A stretch of DNA of 64,000 bases, from contig NZ_CP009576.1 in NCBI RefSeq assembly GCF_000763495.1, positions 186,001 to 250,000 on the forward strand, written 5' to 3'. The translations under genes and the position numbers were made by a program. Positions 33,638 through 42,338 of the stretch are shown here, piece after piece. Source of the DNA: Listeria ivanovii subsp. londoniensis. GTDB lineage: Bacteria > Bacillota > Bacilli > Lactobacillales > Listeriaceae. Numbering within the stretch: position 1 is the stretch's first letter; every line of letters begins with the position of its first letter. A model generated the notes under the pieces. It searched no databases and had not been told where the DNA came from. It was given only the letters and a program-made list of their open reading frames with translations.

Positions 33638-35293
33638 CTATTTTTTCACTTCAATAAACTTATAACTATAAGGTGAGCCAAAAGCATGTTTTTGCACACC
33701 TGTAATATCGGTTCGTTGCAGTACTGCGGTTTGATGTTGATAAAGAGGTAAAATCGCTGCATCGTCATCTAGTAAGACTTTTTCAGAAGCGACAAATGCA
33801 TTCCAACGTTCTTCTGGTTTTGTTGCAAGTGTTGTGTCAGTTGATTTAACTAGTTTATCATATTCGGGGCTGTTATAGCTCATATGGTTATTAAAGTAAT
33901 CTGATAAGAATAGGCTACTGTATGTCCAAGGATCTTTGAAATCAGGCATCCAAGCAGCAAGTGATAAATCATAGTTACCATCAGAAGTCAGCTGTGTTGC
34001 GCTTTTCGATGGCATATTTTTCACTTTAATAGTCACACCTGGTAAATTATCTTCAAACTGTGCTTTTAAATAAGCAAAAACAGTTTTAGTCGTTTCTTGG
34101 TCATCGCCAAGCAGTTCAATGGTCACTTTGTCCGTACCAAGTTCTTTTTGCGCTTGTTTCCAATATTTTAATGCTTCATCTTTGTTATAAACTAAATGGT
34201 CCCCGCTATCTGTTCGGAAATCTGCACCCGTTGTTGGGTTTTGTACAAAGTCTTTTGGAAGTAAACCATTTGCAGGAAATGAACCGTCGCCTAAAATTCT
34301 GTCCGTTAATTGTTTTTTATCAACAGATAAATTAAGTGCGTGACGTAAGGAATTATTAGCGAGGGGTGTCGCTTTCTCGTCACGTTTTTGGTTCATTCGC
34401 AAATAGCTTATTAATGCATCTTTTTCAGTTAGGAAATCTTTTTTATCTTTATATTGTTTGGCAAAGTCCCCCGAAAGTGGAACTCGGTCGGCCTCATTGG
34501 TGTTATAAAGATTCACTCCAGCATTGATATCTTTCGCTACTTGAACATCGATTTCGTTCACTTTCACATTCTCTTTATCCCAGTAGTTATCATTTTTAGC
34601 GTAAGTCCATTTTTGGGTAATATTTCCGCCCCAATCCTTCATTATAAAAGGTCCATTATATAAAGTATGCGCGCTGTCTGTACCATATTTTTCTCCTTGT
34701 TTCTTCACATAACTTTCTTTTTGTGGGAAAAATGTTTCAAAAGTAAGTAGCGAAATGAAATAAGGAACTGGTTTTTTAAGTGTGATTTCAAGTGTCGTTG
34801 GGTCAGTAGCAACAACTCCAAGTTCTGTTACAGGTAATTTACCCTCATTGATTTCTGTAGCATTTTTGATGGAATCCTTAAATAGTGCAGAGTATCCAGG
34901 AGCGGTTTTTGGGTCTACGGCACGGCGCCAAGCATAGACGAAATCATCGGCAGTTACCTCTGAACCATCAGACCATTTCGCGTTTTTCTTTAATTTGATT
35001 GTATATTTCGTTTGGTCTGCGCTAATTTCAGGCATCCCGTCCGCAACTCCAGGAACAAAGTTATCTTTTTGATCGAGTGTATATAAACCTTCAAAGACCT
35101 GATTTTGTGCAGTAAAGCTAGCAAAATCTTCTTCGGCAGTCGTATTTAATGTTAGTAATTCACTAGTTTCAAGAAATTTAATTTTGTCCGGGGAAGTTTT
35201 TTCAGCTGACTTATTAGAGTCATTTCCGCAAGCTGTTAGTAAAAGTAAAGTGAAAATGGCCATAATTGGCAGTGCTTTTTTAAAATAGTGCAT
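33638..35293 (-). CDS. Oligopeptide ABC transporter solute-binding lipoprotein (OppA-like)
   Basis: 551 residues, SBP family 5. The lipobox ends LLTAC with Cys22; GGGGAG lies 6 bases before ATG 35293, and an in-frame upstream ATG lacks a site. The signature WSDGSEVTADDFVYAWRRAVDP is present. It closely resembles the binding protein at 45118-46767 (both share the VFEGLYTL, WSDG/WSNG and PVPYFxSLL segments). No permease or ATPase lies beside it, so it should use the shared Opp system. It is divergent from the zinc operon and shares its 220-base control region. Confidence 0.85.
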   Translation of the reverse strand: MHYFKKALPIMAIFTLLLLTACGNDSNKSAEKTSPDKIKFLETSELLTLNTTAEEDFASFTAQNQVFEGLYTLDQKDNFVPGVADGMPEISADQTKYTIKLKKNAKWSDGSEVTADDFVYAWRRAVDPKTAPGYSALFKDSIKNATEINEGKLPVTELGVVATDPTTLEITLKKPVPYFISLLTFETFFPQKESYVKKQGEKYGTDSAHTLYNGPFIMKDWGGNITQKWTYAKNDNYWDKENVKVNEIDVQVAKDINAGVNLYNTNEADRVPLSGDFAKQYKDKKDFLTEKDALISYLRMNQKRDEKATPLANNSLRHALNLSVDKKQLTDRILGDGSFPANGLLPKDFVQNPTTGADFRTDSGDHLVYNKDEALKYWKQAQKELGTDKVTIELLGDDQETTKTVFAYLKAQFEDNLPGVTIKVKNMPSKSATQLTSDGNYDLSLAAWMPDFKDPWTYSSLFLSDYFNNHMSYNSPEYDKLVKSTDTTLATKPEERWNAFVASEKVLLDDDAAILPLYQHQTAVLQRTDITGVQKHAFGSPYSYKFIEVKK

Positions 35294-35427
35294 GATATTC
35301 TCCCCTTCTATCTGTATATTTAAAGTTATTATAAGTATTCCGATAAGATAAGTCAAGTTTGTGGTTTGGAAAAAAACTTCTTGACGCGTAAAAAAACAAA
35401 TGGTAAGATATTTCTTGCAAATAAGAA

Positions 35428-35453
35428 CGATTACGTTTTGCGATGCGTAATCG
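35428..35453. repeat. Inverted repeat CGATTACG-N10-CGTAATCG upstream of the zinc operon
   Basis: Each arm contains the CGTAAT core of the Zur half-site but the arms point outward, unlike the inward-facing Zur box at 35485. It lies where the -35 region of the zinc operon promoter (TATAAT at 35466-35471) would be. It may be a second regulatory site. Confidence 0.5.
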
Positions 35454-35484
35454 ACATTTACATAGTATAATCATAAGGATTAAA

Positions 35485-35499
35485 TCGTAATCATTACGA
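35485..35499. promoter_or_regulatory. Zur box of the zinc uptake operon
   Basis: TCGTAATCATTACGA is a perfect 7-1-7 palindrome matching the Gram-positive Zur consensus. It lies 14-29 bases before the binding-protein ATG and just downstream of TATAAT at 35466-35471, so zinc-loaded Zur would block transcription. Confidence 0.85.
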
Positions 35500-35513
35500 A
35501 AAGAGGGGAAAAT

Positions 35514-36461
35514 ATGAAGAGATGGTCTTTTTTATTTGTAACAGTAGTAGCGTTCGTTTTCGTTTTAGCAGGGTGCGGTGCTAATAGTGATGCTAGTGGA
35601 GAGAAGGATAAGTTGAAGATAGTGACCACTTTTTATCCGATGTATGACTTCACCAAAAATGTTGCCGGAAACAAGGCATCGGTAGAAATGTTGATTGATG
35701 CTGGAACAGAACCGCATGATTATGAGCCAAGTGCCAAAGATATTGCCAAAATTGAAGCGGCAGATGTCTTTGTTTATAATAGCGCTGATATGGAAACCTG
35801 GGTTCCAAGCGTTCTTAGAAGTTTAGATTCTAAAAATTTGACAGTAATTGATGCAAGTAACGGAATTAAATTAGCGGAAGGGATAGAAGAAGGGGAAGAG
35901 CATCATCATGAGCACGAGGAAGAAGACGGTCACCACCATGAACATGATCCGCACGTGTGGTTGAGCCCTGTTCTTGCCCAAAAAGAAGTGGCAAATATCC
36001 AAGCAGGTATTACAAAAGCAGATAAAGTGAATGCAACTACATATGAAGTGAATGCAGAAAAATATACAGACAAACTAAAAGACTTGGATAATGACTACAA
36101 AACAGCTTTTGAAGGCGCAGGACAACGCGATTTTGTAACACAGCATGCAGCATTCCAATATTTAGCAACCGAATATGGTTTACATCAAGTCGCGATTGCT
36201 GGATTATCGCCCGACCAAGAACCTAGCCCGGCACGCCTAGCAGAATTGCAAAAGTATCTAACTGACAACCATATTAAAACGATTTATTTTGAAGAAGTTG
36301 CTTCGCCAAAAGTAGCAGAAACACTTGCAAACGAAACAGGTGCAAGCCTAGAAGTATTAAGTCCAATTGAAGGCATAACAGCAGAAGAACAGGAAAAAGG
36401 AATGGATTATATTTCTTATATGCAACAAAATTTGAAAGCACTTAAAAAAACAATAAAATAA
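35514..36461 (+). CDS. Zinc ABC transporter solute-binding lipoprotein (ZnuA-like)
   Basis: 315 residues, family SBP_9. The lipobox VLAGC gives Cys21. A His/Glu-rich loop (residues 128-147, with HHHEHEEEDGHHHEH) lies just before HVWLSP, a feature of zinc rather than manganese binding proteins. Metal ligands are probably His68 (EPHDYEPS), His147, His in TQHAAFQY and an acidic residue near EEVASPK. The Zur box upstream and the ATPase and permease downstream complete the system. Confidence 0.92.
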   Translation: MKRWSFLFVTVVAFVFVLAGCGANSDASGEKDKLKIVTTFYPMYDFTKNVAGNKASVEMLIDAGTEPHDYEPSAKDIAKIEAADVFVYNSADMETWVPSVLRSLDSKNLTVIDASNGIKLAEGIEEGEEHHHEHEEEDGHHHEHDPHVWLSPVLAQKEVANIQAGITKADKVNATTYEVNAEKYTDKLKDLDNDYKTAFEGAGQRDFVTQHAAFQYLATEYGLHQVAIAGLSPDQEPSPARLAELQKYLTDNHIKTIYFEEVASPKVAETLANETGASLEVLSPIEGITAEEQEKGMDYISYMQQNLKALKKTIK

Positions 36462-36473
36462 GGAAGCGATAAG

Positions 36474-37178
36474 ATGTCATATATTAATGTAAACAAGGTT
36501 CGTTTTAAGTATGAAACAGAGCCGGTTCTTGAAAATATTTCTTTCGAAGTGAATGCAGGAGAATTTATTATACTAACAGGAGAAAACGGAGCAGCCAAAT
36601 CTACACTGCTCCGTATTATTTTGGGGATTTTACAACCAGATAAGGGCTCAGTTTCATTTGCTAAAAACAATCTTGAAGGTGGGAAACTTTTGACGGGTTA
36701 TGTTCCACAACAAATAGCTTCCTTCAATGCGGGTTTTCCAAGTACTGTTCTTGAGTTAGTAAGGTCAGGACGTTTTCCAAATGGGAGATGGTTCAAGCGA
36801 TTAACGCAAAAGGATCACGAGCATGTAGAAAAAGCATTAAAATCGGTAGAAATGTGGGATTTTAGACATAAACGAATCGGCGAATTGTCAGGTGGGCAAA
36901 AGCAACGAATCTGTTTAGCAAGAATGTTTGCAACAGATCCAGATTTGCTAGTTCTTGATGAACCACAAACTGCAATGGATAAAAATAGTAAAATGAAGTT
37001 TTATAAATTGCTTCAGCATGAGGCTAAAGTACATCATAAAGCGATTCTGATGGTTACGCATGATAGTGAAGAATTAGAAGGGTATGCTGACAAACATATC
37101 AGACTTGTGAGAAGGGAGGATGTAGCATGGAAATGTTTTTCTATGGATTTATGCAAAGAGCCTTCCAAGCATCAATGA
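36474..37178 (+). CDS. Zinc ABC transporter ATP-binding protein (ZnuC-like)
   Basis: 234 residues. Walker A reads GENGAAKST (36-44), with Ala in place of the usual second Gly; signature LSGGQKQR, Walker B LLVLDEPQ and the H-loop THD are standard. AGGAAG precedes ATG 12 bases after the binding-protein stop. The gene's last 52 bases overlap the permease gene, so translation of the two is coupled. Confidence 0.9.
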   Translation: MSYINVNKVRFKYETEPVLENISFEVNAGEFIILTGENGAAKSTLLRIILGILQPDKGSVSFAKNNLEGGKLLTGYVPQQIASFNAGFPSTVLELVRSGRFPNGRWFKRLTQKDHEHVEKALKSVEMWDFRHKRIGELSGGQKQRICLARMFATDPDLLVLDEPQTAMDKNSKMKFYKLLQHEAKVHHKAILMVTHDSEELEGYADKHIRLVRREDVAWKCFSMDLCKEPSKHQ

Positions 37179-37933
37179 TTATTGCTATAATTGCGCCGCT
37201 TTTAGGTTTATTTCTAATTATTCGTAGGCAGTCTCTCATGGCTGATACGCTTTCGCATGTTTCGCTTGCTGGTGTTGCCTTTGGTTTGGTGTTAAATGTG
37301 AACCCGAGTGTGACAACTTTAATTGTAGTTGTGATAGCTGCTCTTGGAATGGAATACTTACGAGGTATCTATACGACTTATTCGGAGTTGTCGATAGCGA
37401 TACTAATGGCTGGGGGACTTGCGGTGGCGCTTGTCTTAATGAATCTTGATCAAGGCGGGATGACGACGAGTGTGCAACAATATTTGTTTGGTTCAATTGT
37501 AACAATAAGTAAATCGCAAGTGCAGATACTCCTCATATTAGGAGTATCGATAGTTATCCTGTTTCTTGCGTTTAAACGATTTATGTTTGTACTTACATTT
37601 AGCGAAGATGTTGCGGTTGCAGAAGGGGTTCCGGTCCGGGTGATTTCACTATTATTTAGTGTCGTGACAGGGATTGCTATTGCTTTTATTATGCCGATTG
37701 CTGGGGCCTTACTTGTATCTGCACTGATTATACTTCCCGCGGCCATTGGAATGCGCCTTGCTAAGGGGTTTCTAATGTGTGTAGTTAGTGCAATCTTCAT
37801 TGGTTTATTAGGTATGTTTTCAGGACTCGTATCCTCTTATCAACTTGGAACCCCGCCTGGCGCAACAATTACTTTAATGTTTATTTTGATTTTTATCGTG
37901 GTGGCATTTGTATTAAAATTTGTAAGAAAATAA
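37127..37933 (+). CDS. Zinc ABC transporter permease (ZnuB-like)
   Basis: 268 residues with about eight membrane helices, ABC-3 family. MADTLSHVSLAGVAFGL and the later EGVPVRVISLLFSVVTGIAIA are typical. The start at 37127 has GGGAGGA 6 bases upstream within the ATPase gene. It ends 3 bases before the stop of the convergent Crp-like gene. Confidence 0.9.
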   Translation: MEMFFYGFMQRAFQASMIIAIIAPLLGLFLIIRRQSLMADTLSHVSLAGVAFGLVLNVNPSVTTLIVVVIAALGMEYLRGIYTTYSELSIAILMAGGLAVALVLMNLDQGGMTTSVQQYLFGSIVTISKSQVQILLILGVSIVILFLAFKRFMFVLTFSEDVAVAEGVPVRVISLLFSVVTGIAIAFIMPIAGALLVSALIILPAAIGMRLAKGFLMCVVSAIFIGLLGMFSGLVSSYQLGTPPGATITLMFILIFIVVAFVLKFVRK

Positions 37934-37936
37934 CTT

Positions 37937-38617
37937 TTACCAAGTTTCTTGAAAAACTTTGACGCGATTATTTAATTCCTCGCTCAGTATAATCCAGCTT
38001 TTATCTGGTTTTACAATTTTATTAGTATCTTTTAAATCTTGCAAGTCTTTGTAAAAACAACTTTTAGATAAGTTACTGTAAGAAAGAAGATAACTGGTTT
38101 TAATTTCTGGGGGTAGGAGCACTCGGTCATTATCAATAGGCGTACCGTGAAGAAGCGCCATATTGGTAAAGGCAATCATGAGTTTGTCCGAAGCAGAACA
38201 ATTAGCCACAATACTTTTGAGGTATGCGTGAATGGATTGATTTTTCATAATAAAAAACTGAAAGCCAAAGTTTTCTGGAAACATGGATAAGAAATATTTA
38301 ATATTTTGTTTAGAGTATTGGTATAAGGTGCATTTTGATAATGTTTTAAAAGTAAATTTATTTGGTGATTCGTCTAGTAATGTTAAATAATTCAAAAACA
38401 TACCTTTACCTTGAATAGAATAAATTTTTGAGTGCGAAGTGGGTTCTTTCAAGTACATAGAAACATAACCATCAGCAATAAAATAAATATTTTTACTGAC
38501 ATCAGCTTGTTGAGTTAATAAACTGGTGTTTTTTGGTACCTCTATTTCTTTATAGTCGATTTTTCCTTCTTCGGAAAGTCTAAGGAATTCTTGATAATTG
38601 TATAAGTTTTCAGTCAT
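37937..38617 (-). CDS. Crp/Fnr/PrfA-like transcriptional regulator
   Basis: 226 residues from ATG 38617, which has GGAGG upstream; ATGs further upstream lack sites. The N-terminal beta-roll (NIYFIADGYVSMYLKEP, GKGMFLNYLTLLDE) resembles PrfA-type Crp proteins. The C-terminal region (TSYLLSYSNLSKSCFYKDLQDLKDTNKI) is a weak winged helix-turn-helix. No cyclic-nucleotide-binding residues are evident. The target is unknown; it is separated from its neighbours and could be autogenously controlled. Confidence 0.7.
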   Translation of the reverse strand: MTENLYNYQEFLRLSEEGKIDYKEIEVPKNTSLLTQQADVSKNIYFIADGYVSMYLKEPTSHSKIYSIQGKGMFLNYLTLLDESPNKFTFKTLSKCTLYQYSKQNIKYFLSMFPENFGFQFFIMKNQSIHAYLKSIVANCSASDKLMIAFTNMALLHGTPIDNDRVLLPPEIKTSYLLSYSNLSKSCFYKDLQDLKDTNKIVKPDKSWIILSEELNNRVKVFQETW

Positions 38618-38893
38618 GATGTTTTCCTCCATTATTTTTCTTGTCCTTAGTGAATATTTTACCAGAAAGGGCAAATTATAAAATAATGATGAAGTACCAT
38701 TTTTTATGTAAATACCTCTAAAATGTGAACAAAATTTGAATTTTACATAGAAAATCTTAGAAGAAAACTTGGTAAATGTAGATTATAGTCATTTTTATTT
38801 TTTTATTTTAGTATTTTTTGCGGAAAACATAATGAATGAAACGAACACTAGTTCTGTGTTATAATTCAGGTGGAGTATGAAGGAGGAGTGTTG

Positions 38894-41233
38894 ATGAAAA
38901 GGGTAAAAATTTCGGTACGGCGTTTAGTGGAATTTGTGCTTAGGAGTGGCAGTATTGATAGCCGAATGACTAGTTCTGCCCGAGCGCTAGAAGGTACGAA
39001 AATTCATCAATTGCTCCAAAAATCAGCTGGAGAAGAATATCAAGCAGAAGTTAGTTTAAAACTCGACCGTACTGTGGAAGATGTAGCTTTTTTACTAGAT
39101 GGCCGTGCAGATGGGATAATTAATGAGCGAATAATAGATGAGATTAAAACAACGGAAACCGTAATGGAAGAAATTACCGAAATTTTCCAACCGCTTCATT
39201 GGGCGCAACTGGTTTGTTACGGCTTTATGCTTGCTGAAAAAGCAGAACTTTCTGAGGTCACGCTTCAATTAACCTATTATCAAGTGGCTGATGAAGAAAT
39301 AAAGCAATTTAGACGTGTAATGAGTCGAGAAGAAATGGGTGTTTTTGTAGATGATTTGCTTTCCAAATATGCAGTTTGGGCAAAAATGTCAGTTGCTTGG
39401 GAAATGAAACGGAATAAGACAATTCAGGAGTTGGCATTCCCCTACAGCAATTATAGGCGTGGTCAGAGAGAGCTTTCGATTGCGGTGTACCGAACAGCAA
39501 TCTTAGGAGAGGATTTATTTTGCGAGGCTCCAACTGGAATTGGCAAGACAATGTCGACCCTATTTCCTGCAATGAAAGCAATGGGTGAAGGGAAGACGGA
39601 TAAACTTTTTTACTTTACAGCGAAAACCATTACGAGACAAGTCGTAGAAGATGCGCTAGATGAAATGCGACGGAAGGGGTTAGCAGCGAGAAGTGTTACG
39701 ATTACAGCGAAAGATAAAATATGCTTTTTAGATGAGCGCAAGTGTGAACCGGATCATTGCCAATTTGCAAGGGGGTATTATGACCGGTTGAATGAGGCAC
39801 TATTTGATCTGCTTGGACAGGAAGAAGCAATAAGTCGGTCTGTTATAGAGCAATATGCCCAAAAATACACACTTTGCCCATTTGAATTGTCACTTGATGT
39901 GGCGCTGTTTTGTGATGCGATTGTTTGTGACTATAATTATTTGTTTGATCCAGTGGTTTATTTAAAACGCTTCTTTAGTGAAGGCCCAGGAAAGTACACG
40001 TTTCTAGTTGATGAAGTGCACAATTTAGTAGATCGAGCTCGTTCGATGTTTTCAGCGACGTTACGAAAATCACTCGTTATGCAAGTAAAGCAACAGTTGG
40101 ACAAAAAGCTTCACAAACGGCTTTGGAAAACGATTAATGAGATGAACAAAGTAATGATTTCAATTAACAAGAAATTAATTGAAGTGGACGAGACAATTCA
40201 TGTAAACAAAGCAGCGATGACGGAATGGAACGAGTCAGTATTAAAGTTTACGTTTGTTGCAAAAGAATGGCTACCAAAAAATGCACAATCGGAATCTCAG
40301 ACCGATGTGTTGGAGCTTTACTTTGAGAGCTTGCGTTATATGAAAATTGCTGAACTTTATGATGAACGCTATACTACACAGATTACGCGCCATCGTTCGG
40401 ACTTAGAAATCAAACAACTATGTTTAGATCCTGCGTTCCTGCTATCAGAAAAACTAAAACTGAGGTCTAATTCTGTACTTTTTTCAGCGACGCTCAGACC
40501 AATTGATTACTATACAAATGTACTTGGCGGAGAAAATGATACTAGTCGAATGATTTTTAGTTCTCCGTTTGAACAAAAAAATATGCGTTTATTAGTGGCG
40601 GATAATATAAGTACTAAATATCAAATGCGTCATCAAAGTTTAGCGACAGTGGTTGAATCGCTAAATTCGTTTATATCAGGAAAAAAAGGAAATTATTTAT
40701 TTTTCTTTCCTTCTTTTCAATATTTGCAAATAGTGTATGAGTTATTTAAAGCGCAATACCCAAATATCGTCATACAAAAGCAAGAGAATTCAATGGATGA
40801 AGCGCGACGTGAGGAATTTTTAGAAGTATTCAAAGTAGGAAATTCAGAGACTCTTGTAGGTTTTTGTGTTTTAGGCGGTGTTTTTTCTGAAGGAATCGAT
40901 CTTCGTGGGGAAAGGTTAATTGGAGCTGCGATTGTTGGAGTTGGCCTGGCGCAACTAAATCCAGAGTCGAATTTAATTAAAGACTATTATAATGAAACAA
41001 TTGGTCGTGGATTCGATTATGCGTATCAAATCCCGGGGATGAATAAAGTGCTTCAAGCTGTGGGACGAGTCATTCGCGATGAAACTGATCGAGGAGTTGT
41101 ATTACTAATAGATGAACGGTTTTCGACAAGTCGTTATCGGGCATTATTTCCGCCTCATTGGAATCATGCAAAAATAGTCAAAAATACGCAAGAAATCACG
41201 CAGCAAGTAAGCGAATTTTGGCGAAATGATTGA
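38894..41233 (+). CDS. DinG/XPD-family helicase with N-terminal PD-(D/E)XK nuclease domain
   Basis: 779 residues. ATG 38894 has GGAGGAG upstream. Residues about 1-165 form a Cas4/RecB-type nuclease: Glu52, Asp73 (GRADG) and Glu83-x-Lys85 (DEIK), with His38 and Gln105 in the usual flanking places. The superfamily-2 helicase follows with PTGIGKT at 213-219, four cysteines (277, 284, 289, 328) placed as in the XPD iron-sulfur domain, DEVH at 373-376 and a C-terminal QAVGRVIRDETDRG. This predicts a 5'-3' DNA helicase joined to a nuclease, probably for repair. The Walker A, cysteines and nuclease residues are all intact. Confidence 0.85.
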   Translation: MKRVKISVRRLVEFVLRSGSIDSRMTSSARALEGTKIHQLLQKSAGEEYQAEVSLKLDRTVEDVAFLLDGRADGIINERIIDEIKTTETVMEEITEIFQPLHWAQLVCYGFMLAEKAELSEVTLQLTYYQVADEEIKQFRRVMSREEMGVFVDDLLSKYAVWAKMSVAWEMKRNKTIQELAFPYSNYRRGQRELSIAVYRTAILGEDLFCEAPTGIGKTMSTLFPAMKAMGEGKTDKLFYFTAKTITRQVVEDALDEMRRKGLAARSVTITAKDKICFLDERKCEPDHCQFARGYYDRLNEALFDLLGQEEAISRSVIEQYAQKYTLCPFELSLDVALFCDAIVCDYNYLFDPVVYLKRFFSEGPGKYTFLVDEVHNLVDRARSMFSATLRKSLVMQVKQQLDKKLHKRLWKTINEMNKVMISINKKLIEVDETIHVNKAAMTEWNESVLKFTFVAKEWLPKNAQSESQTDVLELYFESLRYMKIAELYDERYTTQITRHRSDLEIKQLCLDPAFLLSEKLKLRSNSVLFSATLRPIDYYTNVLGGENDTSRMIFSSPFEQKNMRLLVADNISTKYQMRHQSLATVVESLNSFISGKKGNYLFFFPSFQYLQIVYELFKAQYPNIVIQKQENSMDEARREEFLEVFKVGNSETLVGFCVLGGVFSEGIDLRGERLIGAAIVGVGLAQLNPESNLIKDYYNETIGRGFDYAYQIPGMNKVLQAVGRVIRDETDRGVVLLIDERFSTSRYRALFPPHWNHAKIVKNTQEITQQVSEFWRND

Positions 41234-41285
41234 TTTTCTAGTAGAATGAAAGTAATTAGTCAGTTTTGGGAGGAAATTATGTATT

Positions 41286-42098
41286 ATGTATAAAATTATT
41301 GCAATAGATATTGATGGCACGCTTTTAAATGATGCACACAAAATCACCCCAGCAGTTCGCGAATCTATTAAGGCGGCAAAAGCAAAAGGAGTGAAAGTAG
41401 TTTTATGCACCGGCCGTCCGCTTGCTGGAATTAAGCAAAGTTTACTGGAACTAGATCTTTTAGATGTCGGGGATTATGCGATTACATTTAATGGCGCAGT
41501 CGTTTTAGAAACCGCTTCTGAAAAAACGCTAGCAGATATTACTTTAAATAAAACAGAATTAGAAGAAATTTATACTTTTTGTCATGCAGAAGAAGTAAAT
41601 GTTACTTATTTTGATGGGAAAAACATGTATGTACCAAGTCGCAAAATAACAGAAATTACTTGCCAGGACTCCCTTTTATTACAAACACCGTTATACTATT
41701 TACCAGTTGAAGAAGCGCCGGCTGAAATTCATGTATCGAAAGTAATGCTGCTTGATTCTCCTGAAAAAATAACCAATGTTATAAAAAAATTACCGATAAC
41801 ATTAAAAGAAAAATTTTATATTGTTCGAAGTGTTCCTTACAATCTAGAGTTCTTACAGAAAGGTGTAAATAAAGGATCTGCCTTAGAAAGGTTGGCAAAT
41901 AAGCTTGGTGTAGACCAAAGCGAAGTAATTAGCATTGGTGATCAAGAAAATGATATCACTATGATTGAATATGCTGGTATGGGGGTTGCAATGGGAAATG
42001 CGACAGAACACATTAAAGAAATTGCCAATTATACAACAACAACTAATAATGAAGATGGAGTTGCAAGTGCGATTCAAATGCTTGTATTAAATCGCTAA
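41286..42098 (+). CDS. Cof-type HAD phosphatase
   Basis: 270 residues. DIDGTLLN at residues 8-15 holds the nucleophile and acid aspartates; Thr in LCTGRPLAG is motif II; Lys in GVNKGSAL and the GDQENDITM motif complete the HAD IIB (Cof) pattern with a C2 cap between them. Such enzymes dephosphorylate sugar phosphates or cofactors. The ribosome-binding site GGAGG is 12 bases from this ATG, and a better-placed ATG at 41279 opens only a four-codon frame. Confidence 0.85.
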   Translation: MYKIIAIDIDGTLLNDAHKITPAVRESIKAAKAKGVKVVLCTGRPLAGIKQSLLELDLLDVGDYAITFNGAVVLETASEKTLADITLNKTELEEIYTFCHAEEVNVTYFDGKNMYVPSRKITEITCQDSLLLQTPLYYLPVEEAPAEIHVSKVMLLDSPEKITNVIKKLPITLKEKFYIVRSVPYNLEFLQKGVNKGSALERLANKLGVDQSEVISIGDQENDITMIEYAGMGVAMGNATEHIKEIANYTTTTNNEDGVASAIQMLVLNR

Positions 42099-42102
42099 AA
42101 CG

Positions 42103-42129
42103 AAATACATCTAATGTTAGGTGTATTTT
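42103..42129 (+). terminator. Terminator after the HAD phosphatase
   Basis: AAATACATCTAA pairs with TTAGGTGTATTT (one G-T pair), followed by a short T run. Confidence 0.7.
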
Positions 42130-42338
42130 GATTTAAAAGCATTGACAGCGCTTTATTTAATAAGCGAGAATAGAAAGATATCAAAGTAACCTAGGATGGC
42201 AGCTATTTTAGTACAGGCGGAAAGGAAATACTTTTTTACGGAAGTTTTTCTAGCAAATCTATCTTGCCAAATCTGCTTTCTTTTGTTATTGTTTTAGGAA
42301 TAGTTTGACATTTTAGGAATTGAAAGGAGTAAAGGAGC

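Noticed and set aside
38894-41233. A CRISPR-associated Cas4 or CasDinG gene
   Set aside because: No repeat array and no other cas genes lie nearby; the nuclease-helicase architecture occurs outside CRISPR loci.
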